Source: B30-G6 sp963701385
GTDB lineage: Bacteria > Desulfobacterota > Desulfobacteria > Desulfobacterales > B30-G6
Assembly (NCBI GenBank): GCA_963701385.1
Contig: CAVOZW010000012.1
Location: forward strand, 1 to 64,000
DNA length: 64,000 bases
Direction of reading: 5' to 3'
This document shows, in pieces, positions 45,730 to 57,345 of the stretch (within the stretch, counting starts at the first letter, position 1; each line of letters opens with the position of its first letter). The notes beneath the pieces were generated by a model, which saw nothing but the letters and a program-made list of their open reading frames with translations, was not told the origin of the DNA and searched no databases. The position numbers and the translations under genes are program-made.

Positions 45730-47990
45730 CTATCGATGGCCACTGTGCTGTGTTGTCTTTTTCAAGAACGTCAGCCATATTGCCCGGAGCAGAAACAAGA
45801 ACAGCAGAATTGCCCCCGCTGCAAATATCACATCCGGAACCAGACGCGCCCAGCTGAATGCACGAATCACCGGCCCGGAGGCAATTTCCGGACTGCGGGC
45901 AAACCACAATCCATGTTTGACCGCAAAATAGAACTGATAAAATCCGGACGGTATCAGACTGAAGACCGCCATGCTCGCCAGGCCGCCGTTGAGACCCCAG
46001 AAGCTCCATTTCAGCATCTTGTCAGACCATGAAGCCCGAGACACTATGTGGCGTACTGCAAAAAGAAGCAGGGATATGGCCAACATGCCATAGACACCAA
46101 AAAGGGCCGTGTGTGAGTGAATCGGTGTGGTATTGATTCCCTGGGCATAATATAGAACAATCGGCGGATTGATCAGGAACCCGAACATACCGGCACCCAC
46201 CAGGTTCCAGAAGGCAACCGAGACAAAGAAATAAATCGGCCACTTATAAGCGTACGCCTTTCCACCGGACTTGATCACTCTCAAATTGTGAGCCGCCTCA
46301 AACCCCATCAGGGAGAGGGGAACAACTTCCAGTGCGGAAAAAACGGCACCTAAGGCAATAATGGGGGTGGGGGTGCCAGCCCAGTAAAGATGATGAAACG
46401 TGCCGATGACACCGCTGCCCAGATAGAGAAAAACCGTAAAATAAACGGTCGTCAGGGCAAATTTTTTGCTGACCGCTCCGATGTGAGAAAGCAAAAAGGC
46501 CATCACAACCGTTGCAAAGACCTCGAAAAAGCCTTCTACCCACAAATGAACCACCCACCAGCGCCAGTATTCCGCATCGGACAGATGGCTTCCTTTGCCG
46601 TATAACAGACCGGCCATGTAAAATAGGGGAATGCTGATGGAAGCGTACAGGAGCATGTGGGTCAACCCGCCGTTATCTTTTTCATCGCGAAGTGCCGGCC
46701 AGATGGCTCTCAATACCAATACCAGCCAAATCAGCATACCCGCTATGAGCAGCAGCTGCCACAACCGTCCCAATTCGATGAACTCATACCCCTGATGTCC
46801 CAGGAAAAAACCCTGGTCTCCGAAAACACCTGCCACGGAAAGCCAGGTTCCGCTCAGGGAACCGAGCACAACGACGACAATGGCACCAAAGAGAACCATC
46901 ACCCACTAATCCTTGCCGTTTAGGTTCTTTACCGACAAAGGGGCCGATAAAAAGGCCTGCTGCCAGAAAGCAGGTCGCAATAAAGAAGACCGCCAACTGG
47001 AGATGCCAGGTGCGCACAGCGGCATAGGGCAGAATCTTGGCCAGGGAAATCCCGAAGAAATGGGTTCCTTCTACCGTATAATGGGCGGTGACGGCACCCA
47101 TGCCGATCTGAATGACAAGCAAAGCCGATGGCGGTTAAAAAGTAAAGCAGGGTCGCCTTTTGGCTGGGGGTGGGACTGGGTTCCGGAAAATCAACCAAAA
47201 GATTGGTTTCATATTCGTCCCGACCGACATAGCGCAGGTAGACGAAAAGCGCCGCCGCGATTCCCAAAATAAGAAGGATCACACTGACAATGGACCATAT
47301 CAAGAAATCCGGCAAGGGTTGATTCCCCACCAGGGGGTCGTAGGGCCAGTTGGACGTGTAGGTGTAGGCCGCATCCAGTCGCTGCGTTCCGGCAGACCAG
47401 GCCAACCATGAAAAGAAAGCAGTTACAAGACGTCCTTCTTCTTGGGTGTGAACGATACCTGGCTGAAGCCCCATTCTTTCATTACCGTTTTGGAAAAGGG
47501 CAGTATAATAATCCGTCAACGCGTCAAACCCTTCCGACTGGAATTGGGTGAATTTCAACACACCGCTTTCAGGGTCGAATCGGTTTGTTTTGATCTCCTC
47601 TTGAACGACGACAGCTAGACGTGCTTGTTCCTGGGAATCCAGACTCTCAAAATCCGAGTGGGTGAATTCACGTGCATCTACCGTCGAGAGGCCATGATGG
47701 CGGGCGGCCAGGTAGAGCCCCATCCGGTGCAGAAAGTCGGCTGACCAGTCCGGGGCCAGGTATGAGCCATGCCCCCAGATGGTACCGATGTGCTGACCCC
47801 CGCGGCTGAAATAATAATTCTGCCCATCGATGATATCCTCTCCGGTTATGATGGTAGCGCCTGATGGTGCCATGATCTTCACCGGGATAGGCGGTTTGGC
47901 CTTGTTGATGATATATCCTCCAAAAATCAAGACACCGAACGTCAGGCCGAGAATAAAGAGAAAAATTGCTCTTAGCTTTGGGTTTGTCAT
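45730..47990 (-). CDS. norB: Quinol-dependent nitric oxide reductase (qNOR), two frameshifts
   Basis: About 753 residues when two frame breaks are removed, the full size of single-subunit qNOR. The N-terminus has a membrane helix and a large periplasmic domain fused to the NorB core (IWGHGSYLAPDWSADF is typical). The core retains haem-copper oxidase-type ligands: HLWVEGFFEVF with the catalytic Glu, and TFHHLYWAG with the paired His. Apparent one-base insertions near 47125 and 46902 split it into three segments. The enzyme reduces 2 NO to N2O with quinol electrons at the inner membrane. AGGAGAGG precedes the ATG. Confidence 0.92.
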
Positions 47991-48049
47991 AACAAGTCAC
48001 CTCTCCTATAATTTAAGTAAATAGCTAAATGAAATGAAGTTAGGATTGA

Positions 48050-48385
48050 CTATTTGCCACGGATCATAACCAACAGCATCTTAAATTTTTCTTGTGCATG
48101 CAGCGCATGAGAAACATTGGCCGGCATAATCAGCATTTCCCCTGAATTAACAGTAGCGGTCTTTCCACCAATCGTTATTTCCGCTTTCCCGTCCAGAATA
48201 TAAACGATCGCATCAAAAGGGGCGGTGTGCTCACTGAGACCCTGGCCCGAATCAAATGCAAAAAGGGTAATATTACCAATTTCTTTCTTCAGCAGTGTTT
48301 GGCTGACCACGGAACCATCAGCGTAATGGATGTTGTTTTCTAAATTGAACGGGACACCTTTGCGTTTTTCCATATTATCATTCAT
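48050..48385 (-). CDS. Small cupin-domain protein
   Basis: 111 residues of a single cupin barrel: GLSEHTAPFDAIVYILDG (motif 1 with His and the Glu/Asp position) and MLIMPANVSHAL (motif 2 with His). Such proteins often bind a metal and occur in NO/redox-stress operons of anaerobes. ATG at 48385 has AAGGAA upstream; longer versions begin in unrelated sequence. It lies between the hemerythrin and norB genes in the same direction. Confidence 0.85.
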   Translation of the reverse strand: MNDNMEKRKGVPFNLENNIHYADGSVVSQTLLKKEIGNITLFAFDSGQGLSEHTAPFDAIVYILDGKAEITIGGKTATVNSGEMLIMPANVSHALHAQEKFKMLLVMIRGK

Positions 48386-48527
48386 GATTGTTTCCTTATA
48401 TGTGATTTGCGATGCGTTTCTTGCAAGATCTCTGTGATCTGATTGATCGGCGGCAGACAGCGTGCCTATCGATACGCGAAATGTCTGCCTGTCGCCGATA
48501 CTATTCAATAATTTCTTTACACAGCAT

Positions 48528-49087
48528 TTACTGCAGATAGATTTTCTCAAGAGAATCAATCATCTTATGGAATGCCTCATGTTTTCCGGCACCGATCACC
48601 TGTGTCTCGATGTTTTCAAACCCCTCCCAGAGTTCAGCCTGTGTTTCATCGGACAGATTTTTTTCGGCAATCGGAAACAGGACATTGTTTTCTTTTTCAA
48701 TGTGCTGATTCAGCAGTGATATATAGGCCCGCGCATTTTTTATGAACTCGCGCAGCGCCTCCCGGTCATCGTCCAGATAGCGGGCCAGGGCGGCCTTCAT
48801 TTTCGCGACATATTCGCGACCCTGCTGGTGTTCTTTGAGCATCACACCAATGGGCCCCGATTCCCTGCTGACACCCACCGCTTCCAAGTGCCGGAAACAG
48901 CAGTTGTTCCTCTTTGGTGTGATGACAGGTATCGACAAAGACCTTGAAAAATTCCATCAGTTGCGCCACATGGTCAGGGTTGGCAATTTGACCCGATGTT
49001 TCGGCAGCGTTGCCGATACTGATCCAGTATCCGCAATGTGACCTTGACGGCTTCGTGCTCCTGTTTTAAGTCTTGTATGGGTTTCAT
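48528..49087 (-). CDS. Hemerythrin-domain protein, two frameshifts
   Basis: About 186 residues when two frame breaks are corrected. The HHE-cation-binding layout is complete: QEHEAV near the N-terminus, HTKEEQLLFPAL (HxxxE), KEHQQGREY and HIEKENNVLFPI (HxxxE). It could bind O2 or NO at a diiron site or deliver iron for repair, as YtfE/RIC-like proteins do. Apparent one-base insertions lie near 49020 and 48884. AGGAGG precedes the ATG at 49087. It is the first gene behind the sigma-54 promoter at 49129-49144. Confidence 0.85.
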
Positions 49088-49128
49088 TGGGCACCTCCTT
49101 TTAAATTGTGTTTGTTGTTGTATTAGAT

Positions 49129-49144
49129 AGCAAACCGCATGCCA
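49129..49144 (-). promoter_or_regulatory. Sigma-54 promoter of the hemerythrin-norB operon
   Basis: On the minus strand TGGCAT-GCGGT-TTGCT matches the -24/-12 consensus (TGGCAC-N5-TTGCT) at all but one base with exact spacing. It lies about 40 bases before the hemerythrin start and is preceded by two palindromes and a divergent sigma-54 activator gene. Confidence 0.8.
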
Positions 49145-49188
49145 TATTTAATCTACATTAAATTACAGGTAGTTACAAACAATGTTAT

Positions 49189-49206
49189 CATTTTGTTAAC
49201 AAAATG
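49189..49206. promoter_or_regulatory. Perfect 18-base palindrome, candidate activator site
   Basis: CATTTTGTTAACAAAATG is its own reverse complement. It lies 45 bases upstream of the sigma-54 promoter and about 40 bases before norR, a usual distance for an activator binding site that could also serve autoregulation. Confidence 0.55.
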
Positions 49207-49221
49207 CGTGTTGCTATTATA

Positions 49222-49234
49222 ACAACATTGTTGT
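49222..49234. promoter_or_regulatory. Second inverted repeat upstream of norR
   Basis: ACAACA-T-TGTTGT has perfect 6-base arms around one base. It lies 14 bases before the norR ATG and could be a second binding site for the same activator or an autorepression site. Confidence 0.45.
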
Positions 49235-49247
49235 AATTAAAGTAACC

Positions 49248-50811
49248 ATGGATGTATTGGACACGATCATCTCAATGGCGGGTGATCTGACGGGCGCCCT
49301 GAATGCCGGGGACCGCTATCAACGCTTGCTGGATGCCATCGGGCGCGTCATCCCCTACAACGCCTCGACCCTGCTCCGTCTTGAAGGAGACGAACTGGTG
49401 CCCATGGCAGCCGTGGGGCTGAAGGCCGATGCCATGGGCCGCAGATTCCCCCGCAGCGACCACCCGCGTCTGGACATTATCTGCAATGCGGCAGAGCCCG
49501 TGCTTTTTCCTTCCGACACCCAGCTTCCCGATCCCTTTGACGGGTTGTTGCGCTCGGACACAGACGCCTTGCAGCACATTCATGCCTGTCTGGGATGTCC
49601 CTTACGGGTGGAGAATCAGCTGGTGGGCATATTGACGGCCGATGCCAAAGACCCGCACAGTTTCGATCATCTGGAGCCACGCTTCCTCAAGGCCGTGGGT
49701 GCCATGGCAGGCGCCCAGATACAAACCGTCAACCTGATCGAAGCCTTGGAGCAAAGCGCCAGACGACACGGACAAATTGCAGATGACTTGATGAGAGACG
49801 TTCAGCTGGGCAAGGACAAACAAATCATCGGCAGCAGTCCGGCCGATGGTCCGGTTGCGTCGCGAAATCGAGCTTGTGGCAGGTTCGGATTTTACCGTTC
49901 TGGTTTTAGGCGAAACCGGTGTCGGAAAAGAACTGGTCGTGCGGGCCATTCATGCTGAGTCAATGCGAAAAGACGGTCCCATGCTGTATCTCAACTGTGC
50001 CGCCATACCCGAAACACTGGCGGATTCCGAACTTTTCGGGCACACAAAAGGCGCCTTTACCGGCGCCAGTAAAGACCGGGCGGGCAAGTTCGAGGTGGCC
50101 GACAAGGGTACGCTGTTTCTTGACGAAATCGGTGAACTGCCCCTGTCTATTCAAGCCAAACTGTTGCGAACCATCCAAGAAGGGGAAATTCAGCGCGTCG
50201 GATCGGAAAAAACCGTCCAGGTGAATGTGCGCCTGCTGACAGCCACGAATAGAAACCTTGAAAAAGAGGTCGAAAAAGGCACGTTCAGGGAGGATCTGTT
50301 TCACCGTCTCAATGTCTACCCCCTCAGGGTGCCGGCCTTGCGAGAACGCACAACGGACATTCCGCTGCTGGCCGGTTTTTTCAGCGAACGCATGCAGAGA
50401 CGACTTGGGCTCGGACCGGTCAGAATCACGACGGATGCCATGGATGTATTGAGTGCCTATGCCTGGCCCGGCAATGTCAGAGAATTGGAGAACATCCTGT
50501 CAAGATCGATTCTCAAGGCCTCGGCCGAGTTCCCCCCGGGGGAGCAGGTGGTGGTCAATCAGGGCCATTTGGGAGACGACCTGTCATCGATTCCGATCAT
50601 GGCTCAAATTGATCCCCAACCATCATCACAGCCATTGCCTTCCGGCTATTCGCTCCGTGAAGCAACCAAGCGTTTTCAGCGGCAGGTGATCCAAGGCACG
50701 CTGGATCACAAAAAAGGTAACTGGGCCGCGGCTGCAAGAGAGCTGGGGATGCACCGCAGCAACCTCCACAATCTGGCCACACGATTGAAGCTTCGGGAAA
50801 AGACGCGTTAG
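49248..50811 (+). CDS. norR: NorR-like sigma-54-dependent activator, one frameshift
   Basis: The parts add to about 520 residues with the NorR layout: GAF sensor (about 15-170), AAA+ domain with GETGVGKE (Walker A), GAFTGA and TLFLDEIGEL (Walker B), and a Fis-type DNA-binding end (KKGNWAAAARELGMHRSNLHNL). One extra G near 49844 breaks the frame between GAF and AAA+ domains. NorR senses NO through mononuclear iron in the GAF domain and activates sigma-54 promoters of NO-reducing enzymes. The divergent operon contains two such enzymes behind a sigma-54 promoter, which makes the assignment strong. Confidence 0.85.
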
Positions 50812-50844
50812 CCGGCAACGACCACCCACATGAAAGGATCCCCT

Positions 50845-51875
50845 ATGCCGATACCGGGCAATCTGCTTACCACCGCCATGGCGGTCATGCCCCACACCGA
50901 TGTGGATCGGGCGCTGGATGCCGCCCTGTCTCTGGATATACCCTTCTGGCCGCAGCTGCCGAACTACAACTACTACGAGGATATGTATGTCCAGGCATCG
51001 GAACATTTTCCGGGCATCCTCCTGGACCTGGAAAAGCGAACCCTGAGATTTTCGCTGGACAAATTTATCGACGAATTCGAAGCGGCCCAGGCCCGGTTCG
51101 ACGACCCCGCCTATTTTGACATCAGCCCAACCTATTCAGTGGTATACCATCGCTTCTTGGAACTCGACCTGTCAGACCGGGCCGCGATTCGCGGCCAGCT
51201 GGAAGGGCCCATCAGTTTCGGGTTCAATATCCTCGACCAGAACGAACGGCCCATCCTTTTTGACGACACGATTCGCCCGTTCATGTTCGAGTTTATGGCC
51301 CAACGCATCAATGTACAACTGGCGCGCCTGAAAAACCGAAACGCCAACGCCTTCATGTTTGTCGACGAACCGGGTCTGCAGTTCCTGTTTTCGGCCATGT
51401 CCGGTTATGATGATCGAAAAGCCAAAAAGGACATGGATGAATTTTTTGCCCGGATCGATCGTCCCCGTGCGGTATTCATTTGTGCGGCAACCCTGACTGG
51501 GATTTTTTGCTGAACACGGATCTGGACGTGCTTTCCCTGGATGTGTTCACCAACGGAGAGGTTTTTGCTTCGTATGGGGACAGCATCAAGCGCTATCTGA
51601 AACGGGGTGGTATTCTTGTGTGGGGTATCGTCCCAACCGGTTTTGAAGATTTCTCAACAGCAAACATAACGCTGCTGGGAAAGCAGCTGGGCAGCATCTG
51701 GGATCAGCTTGCCCGAAAAGGTATCGACCTGGACATGCTGCTGCGTCAAAGCCTTTTGTCGCCGGCAACCTGCTGTCTGGTCAACCCGGACAAGGAAAAA
51801 ACGGTCGAAAAGGCGTTTGCCATGATCAATGAACTTTCACAGATGTTAAGAGAAAGGTATCGACTGTTAACATAG
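50845..51875 (+). CDS. UROD/MetE-like superfamily protein, one frameshift
   Basis: About 344 residues after one missing base near 51470 is supplied. The two halves join at a GIHLCGNPDWDFLL segment. The TIM-barrel-like pattern and H-x-C metal site resemble the uroporphyrinogen decarboxylase / cobalamin-independent methionine synthase superfamily, which includes methyl-transferring enzymes of anaerobes. The C-terminal LSPATCCLVN may add a zinc Cys. Substrate is unknown. It starts 33 bases after norR with AAAGGA seven bases upstream, so it may be co-transcribed with norR. Confidence 0.65.
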
Positions 51876-54800
51876 AATGCATGTGCACGCATTAAGACAA
51901 ACTAGAATCCGTCTCCCTTTTCTACCAGTGACCCACCCGAAATCATTGAAAACACAAAAGATCGCCGGAACCACCAGCAATACCAGCAGGGTCGATACCA
52001 GCAGACCAAAGACAATGCTGGTCGCCAGGGGCGTTAAAATCTGTGCCTGCAGGCTCTTTTCCAACAACAGCGGCGTCAACCCGGCTATGGTCGTCAGTGA
52101 GGTCAGCAGAATGGCACGAAAACGTTCACGGCTGGCTATTTTTGCCGCCTCGGGGATTGAATATCCTTCGCGGACGCGAAGTTTCAGAAATTCCACCAGC
52201 AGAATCGAGTCGTTAACGACGATGCCTGCCAGGGAAGCGGCGCCCATAATGCTGGGCATGGATATTTCGAGCCCCATGAATACGTGTCCCCAGATTACGC
52301 CAATCATTGCCAGGGGAATGGCCACCATGACGGCGACGGGCTCGATATAGCTTCGGAACTGAAAACTCAACAGAATAAAAATCCCCACCAGGCCCACCAT
52401 AAAACCACGCACCATGGAGGAACCGGTTTTATTCGATTCTGCTGCCTGCCCTTCTATTTCGATCCCGATATCAGGGAACCTGTCTTTCAATCCCGGCAGA
52501 AACTGCTGACGGGTGTCAGCCAGTATCTGGTTTGGATTACCTTTCTCGGTGTCCACGTCGGCGGTAACAGTGACGGTTCGGATCCCCTGGACTCGGTTTA
52601 TCCGGGCATACCCCCGGTCCATTGTCACATGCACAACCGTTCCCAGTGGAACCAGGTGTCCGGTGCTCGTTACAATACGAAAATCGAGTAAATCATTCAG
52701 GTTCTTACGGCTGACGTCATTGAGCAAGACACTGATTTCGTAGTCTTCATCGGCCGATTGCAGCTCTTGAGCCGTCACGCCTAAAAAAGCGTCTCGTATC
52801 TGTGTCGCGACTGTCATCACATCCAGACCGAAAGCAAGCGAACCCTCTTTCAGTTTCAACCGGATCTCCGCTTTGCCGGGACGCATGTCGTCGGACAGAT
52901 TCAGTAAGCCCTGGTAATGCTGCAGCCATTCTTGCAACGATAGAGAAGCCTGCTTCAACTGGTCCAGGTCGTCACCTTGCAGACGTATCTCAATGGCCAG
53001 ACCGGCCACGCCTGCCTGAGGCTCCTTGAAGTTCAAACTGACGATATCCGGCTGGAAGCCAATTTCACTGCGCCAGTGTTGCAAGAAGTCATCGGTCCGA
53101 CCCACCCGCTACCTCAGCGCTTAAAAGATCGGCACTGATAGTGGCCACATGGGTTCCGACCTCGTTGGCGTCCAGGTTTTTGTTATATTGAATCATCACA
53201 TCCTTGATCAGCTGTTTCTGCCGAGGTTGCAGCGGCGTAAAATGATCATCGACCTTTTTGAGCGCATCCGTGATCTCTTTCACCAGCGCTTCGGTGCGCC
53301 ACAAGGGTGTTCCCTGGGGCATCAGCAGCCTTGCCTCCATGGAATCCCCGTCGATGTCCGGAAATGCAACCCTTTTTAAATGTCCTCCAGCCAGCATCCC
53401 TGCGGACACAAGAAACACGGCAATAACCAGACCCAGAAAAAGATATCGCCAATCGACCACGACATCGACAACCCGCCCGACGACTTGACTGCGAAACCAG
53501 TCGATACCATCGTCGAAACGACGCCGAAACCCCTTCTGGTTGTTCTGGATATCATGCTTTAAGGCATGTTCGAGATGATGAGGAAGTATCAGAAATGCTT
53601 CCAGCAGGCTGACAGCCAATACAGCGATCAACACCACGGGGATGACCTGCAGTACCCTGCCCATATTACCACTGAGAAATGCCAAGGGTACAAACACCGC
53701 CACGGATGTTAAAAACGATGAGAGCACACCGGGCATGACCTGCCTGGTCCCTTCTATCACGGCTTTTAGGGCGGACGCCCCCTGACGCAGATGTGTTGCG
53801 ATGTTTTCCGAAATAACGATGGCATCATCCATCAGTAATCCAAGGGAAATCAACAATGCCACCATGGTAATCATATTGATGGACTGCCCCATGAGTGACA
53901 TGATGAAAAGACCGCCCAGAAAAGAGACCGGCAAGCCCATGGCCACCCAGAAGGCGAAGCGGAATTTAAAAAACAGCCACATCACGATAAATACCAGTAC
54001 AAGACCCTGCAACCCATTGGAAACCAGAATCTGCAGACGGGCACGAACAACGCTTGAGTTGTTATTGGTCAAACTGAGTTTAACATCAGGCGGCGCCATT
54101 TGCTGCTCGCGCTCAACAAAGGTTTTGACCGCATCAAAAACCCGCAAGGTGTCCTGAGACTTGTTTTTGTAAATTTCGAGCAGCCCTGCTCGATGTCCAT
54201 TAAAAAGAATTTTTTCTTCATCCAGTTCAAAACTGTCCTCGATATCGGCAATATCGCCTAGCAGAAGCTCGCCTCCACCATCGCCGGCACCCAAAATAAC
54301 GAGCTTTTTTAGGTCTTGCACCGTACGCTGCTGGCTCATAAATCGAATCAAATAATTGCGCTGAAGTGTTTCTACCGAACCGGCCGGCAGATCGATGTTC
54401 TGTCTTGCAATGGCACTGGCAATATTGCTGATACTGATGCCATGGCGCTGCAATACCTCCGCCGCGATTCTGACCTGAAGTTGGTGTTCTGAAAATCCGT
54501 CCAGAGAAACCTGGGACACCAGTGGAAGTCGCTGCAGCCGGTCCTTGAGCTGATCGGCATATGCCTTCAGATCTGCGGTGGTCATCGGTCCCGCAACGGC
54601 AATGGAGACAACATGATCTGTACGACCCAGTTGTTTGATCACAGGCGTCTCCACCTGTTCCGGAAAATTGTCGATGGCATCTACTTCACTTTTGACGTCA
54701 TCCATGAACTGCGCAAATATGCCGCCTTCGTTCATTTTTACGATGGTCGTGGCATTGTTTTCCAGGGCCTGGCATTTGATTTCCTCGACGTCATTGACCG

Positions 54801-55011
54801 CGTCAATCACCTCTTCAAGACGTTGACAAATGGTGCGCTCAACATCCTCGGGGCCGGCCCCTGGATACGTCACGCTAATTTGGAGCTCCTGGGGAGCAAA
54901 TTCCGGAAAGGTTTCGCGTTCCAGCGTGGGTAGCGATGCAAGACCGACCACCAATAGAAACAGCATCAATAGATTTGCGGCTGTTGGATGGGCAGCAAAA
55001 AAACGAATCAT
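51867..55011 (-). CDS. RND efflux permease (AcrB/HAE1-like), one frameshift
   Basis: About 1047 residues in two frames joined near 53097, where one extra G in a GGG run breaks the frame. Family features: N-terminal helix (ANLLMLFLLVVGLASLP), PGAGPEDVERTICQRLEE porter segment, helix 4 with GLLMDDAIVISENI, and GIVVNDSILLVEFL in the second half. It exports hydrophobic compounds by proton antiport together with the membrane fusion protein encoded by the overlapping upstream gene (ATGA). No TolC-type gene is nearby. The 3' end overlaps the UROD-like gene by 9 bases. Confidence 0.9.
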
Positions 55012-56367
55012 TTATCGATACCCCCACCAACGGATGAAAGCAGTTGCGCCAAGGCCTTCGTATCATCGACAGGTACGAGAAGCATGCCCTCGATGGCCGG
55101 CACCAGATCCGATATCACTATGCGTTCATTCGGCTCGAGACCCTCCTCGACAATCACGTAATCGGAACCACGAATCCCAGGAAAAACATTGCGCCGCTGC
55201 AACCGGTTTTCAGCGTTGACGACATATACCTGTCGATCATGCAAGGCGCTCAAGGGGATGACGATGCGGTTCAACTGGGGAAGACCGGACAGCTTCACAT
55301 CCACAAACAGCCCTTTTACCAGGGGCGGGCGTTTGCCGGGTTGAATACGTCCATAGGGTTTGTCGACTTCAATGATGATATCCACGCTTCTGGTGCGCGG
55401 ATCGAGTTCATGACCCACACGTGCGACAGTGGCATCCCATTCAATCAAATCATTGTTCTGTTGCAGCTGAACGCTGGCAGAAAGTCCCGTGAGTTTGCTG
55501 ATTTCCGCATAACCCGAATTTTCGGCATCCACAATCACATCGGATTGAACCAGATTGGCCAGACGCGCCATGGGCATCTGTACCCTTACCTCAGCCGTTT
55601 CGATGCTTTCTGCAATTACCATGACACGGCCCTGTCCGACAAATTCCTGTTTTTCAATCTGAACCGAAGCGATACGACCGTTGAAAGGCATGCGAATGGT
55701 GGTACGTTCAAGATTGAGTTTTGCGGTGGATAGCTGTGTTTCCAGTTTTGCCAGATCTGTCTTTAGCCGCTTGCGGTCAACCGGATAATAGATTGATGCT
55801 GTTATACAAGGCCTGTACACGCTGTTGTTGCACCAGCACATTGCGTTGCTCTTTTTCAACATCGGAGGGTGACAGAGAGCCGAAATCAAGCAGTTTCTGT
55901 TTACGTTGAAGTTCATCTTTTGCTATTTTTAAGGCCTGGCGTTCAATGGCCAGTGAGGCTTTGTCGTTTTCTTCGCGGACATCGACTTGCGCCAGCTGAA
56001 CATTGACGCTATCAATTTCCGTCTCAGCACGTGCAATCGCCAGCTCGTAGTCACGGGGATCGAGTTTCAGCAGGACCTCATCGGCATTGATCAAAAGACC
56101 CTGTTTTAGACGCGGGTGAAGGCCGACAACCGTCCCGCCAACCTGTGCAATCGCCTGCCACACCTGACCCGGCCGCACATAACCGGTCGCCATTGTGAGA
56201 GGCAACACGGTCGTTTGAGGCACATGGATGATCCTGACCGCGCTTGCTCTCTCCTGGATCGGCATATGCACCGGTTTGGAACTGTTCTTCTTTTGATAAA
56301 CAAAAATTCCCACACCGATTAATACGGCCGGAATAATGAGCCAGTGCTTGAATCGATTCATTTTCAT
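55008..56367 (-). CDS. RND membrane fusion protein, one frameshift
   Basis: About 452 residues once one extra T near 55785 is removed. An N-terminal anchor helix (WLIIPAVLIGVGIFVY) is followed by the lipoyl/barrel-sandwich halves (TGYVRPGQVWQAIAQVGG and RMPFNGRIASVQIEKQ) around a long coiled coil, then a beta-barrel and membrane-proximal domain. It bridges the permease to an outer-membrane channel in the periplasm. Its stop overlaps the permease start by 4 bases. Confidence 0.9.
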
Positions 56368-56530
56368 ATCACACCCAATCTATACCCTAACTTCAAGTTT
56401 TACAGCGATAGTTCTCATTTTCTGGGTTGACCGGCGCATCCAGGCATCATGCAAGGGCGCTCTAATACGCAGGGATCCTTTATTTGGCTTCTGATCCGCT
56501 AATCCCGTTTCTGAAAAAAAATGAACCCCA

Positions 56531-57112
56531 TCAGGGAGCCGCCCTACGCACCCGAATGATCTCCACGGGCGTTTTGGGCACATCGCGGAAGCGGCCCTTG
56601 TTGCCGGTCTCCACCTTGGAAATGGCATCCACCACCTGCATACCTTCGATAACTTTCCCGAAGACGGCATATCCCCATCCGGAAGGCGTCTGTCCCTGGT
56701 GATTTAGAAAGGTATTGTCCACCGTGTTGATGAAAAATTGAGAAGAAGCGCTGTGCGGATCCTGGGTACGCGCCATGGCAATGGTGCCACGGTTGTTTTT
56801 CAGACCGTTGTTGGCCTCGTTCTTTACGAGTGCCATGGTAGGCTTTTTCTGCATGTCACGCGAAAACCCGCCCCCCTGGATCATGAAGCCCGGGATCACC
56901 CGGTGAAAAATAGTGGACTTGTAAAACCCGGCATCGACATACGCTAAAAAGTTTTTCACGGTCAGGGTCGCTTGGTCGGGGTAGAGTTCCAGGACGATCT
57001 TTCCCCTGGAGGTTTCCATGACCACCAGGGGGTGGGATACCGGTGTCTCCTGCCCCAAGGACGTCCCCCCCATCATCACAACAAATATAAAAGCCCACAG
57101 CGTCTGTTTCAT
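56531..57112 (-). CDS. Periplasmic cyclophilin-type peptidyl-prolyl isomerase
   Basis: 193 residues with a Sec signal peptide (KQTLWAFIFVVMMGGTSLG). The cyclophilin fold shows TSRGKIVLELYPDQA, FHRVIPGFMIQGG with the catalytic Arg, and SSQFFINTVDN with substrate-binding Gln/Phe. It speeds proline isomerisation during folding of exported proteins. Start 57112 has AAGGAG upstream. It is intact, unlike the genes to its left. Confidence 0.94.
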   Translation of the reverse strand: MKQTLWAFIFVVMMGGTSLGQETPVSHPLVVMETSRGKIVLELYPDQATLTVKNFLAYVDAGFYKSTIFHRVIPGFMIQGGGFSRDMQKKPTMALVKNEANNGLKNNRGTIAMARTQDPHSASSQFFINTVDNTFLNHQGQTPSGWGYAVFGKVIEGMQVVDAISKVETGNKGRFRDVPKTPVEIIRVRRAAP

Positions 57113-57345
57113 GTAATCACTCCTTTTGCGGTAAGCGCTTGGCACGATGTTGTTCATGCGCAGTCTTGTCGCTTATAAATCCCCTTGAAATTGCATACAT
57201 TTACACGGCAATATGTGCCCTGAACATGTTCGGGTGTCAACCGATTTCTTGACTTCCGTCCGGGGAATGGTTTAACCTGTCTGATGAATTTTATGAATCA
57301 TTGATGCGTTTGATATTTACGAACCCATCATGGAGGGCTAGCTGC

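Noticed and set aside
44441..47990. Programmed frameshifting as explanation for the split norB and flavodiiron genes
   Set aside because: Breaks are numerous, occur at unrelated sequences without slippery heptamers, and affect seven different genes, so sequencing error or decay is simpler.
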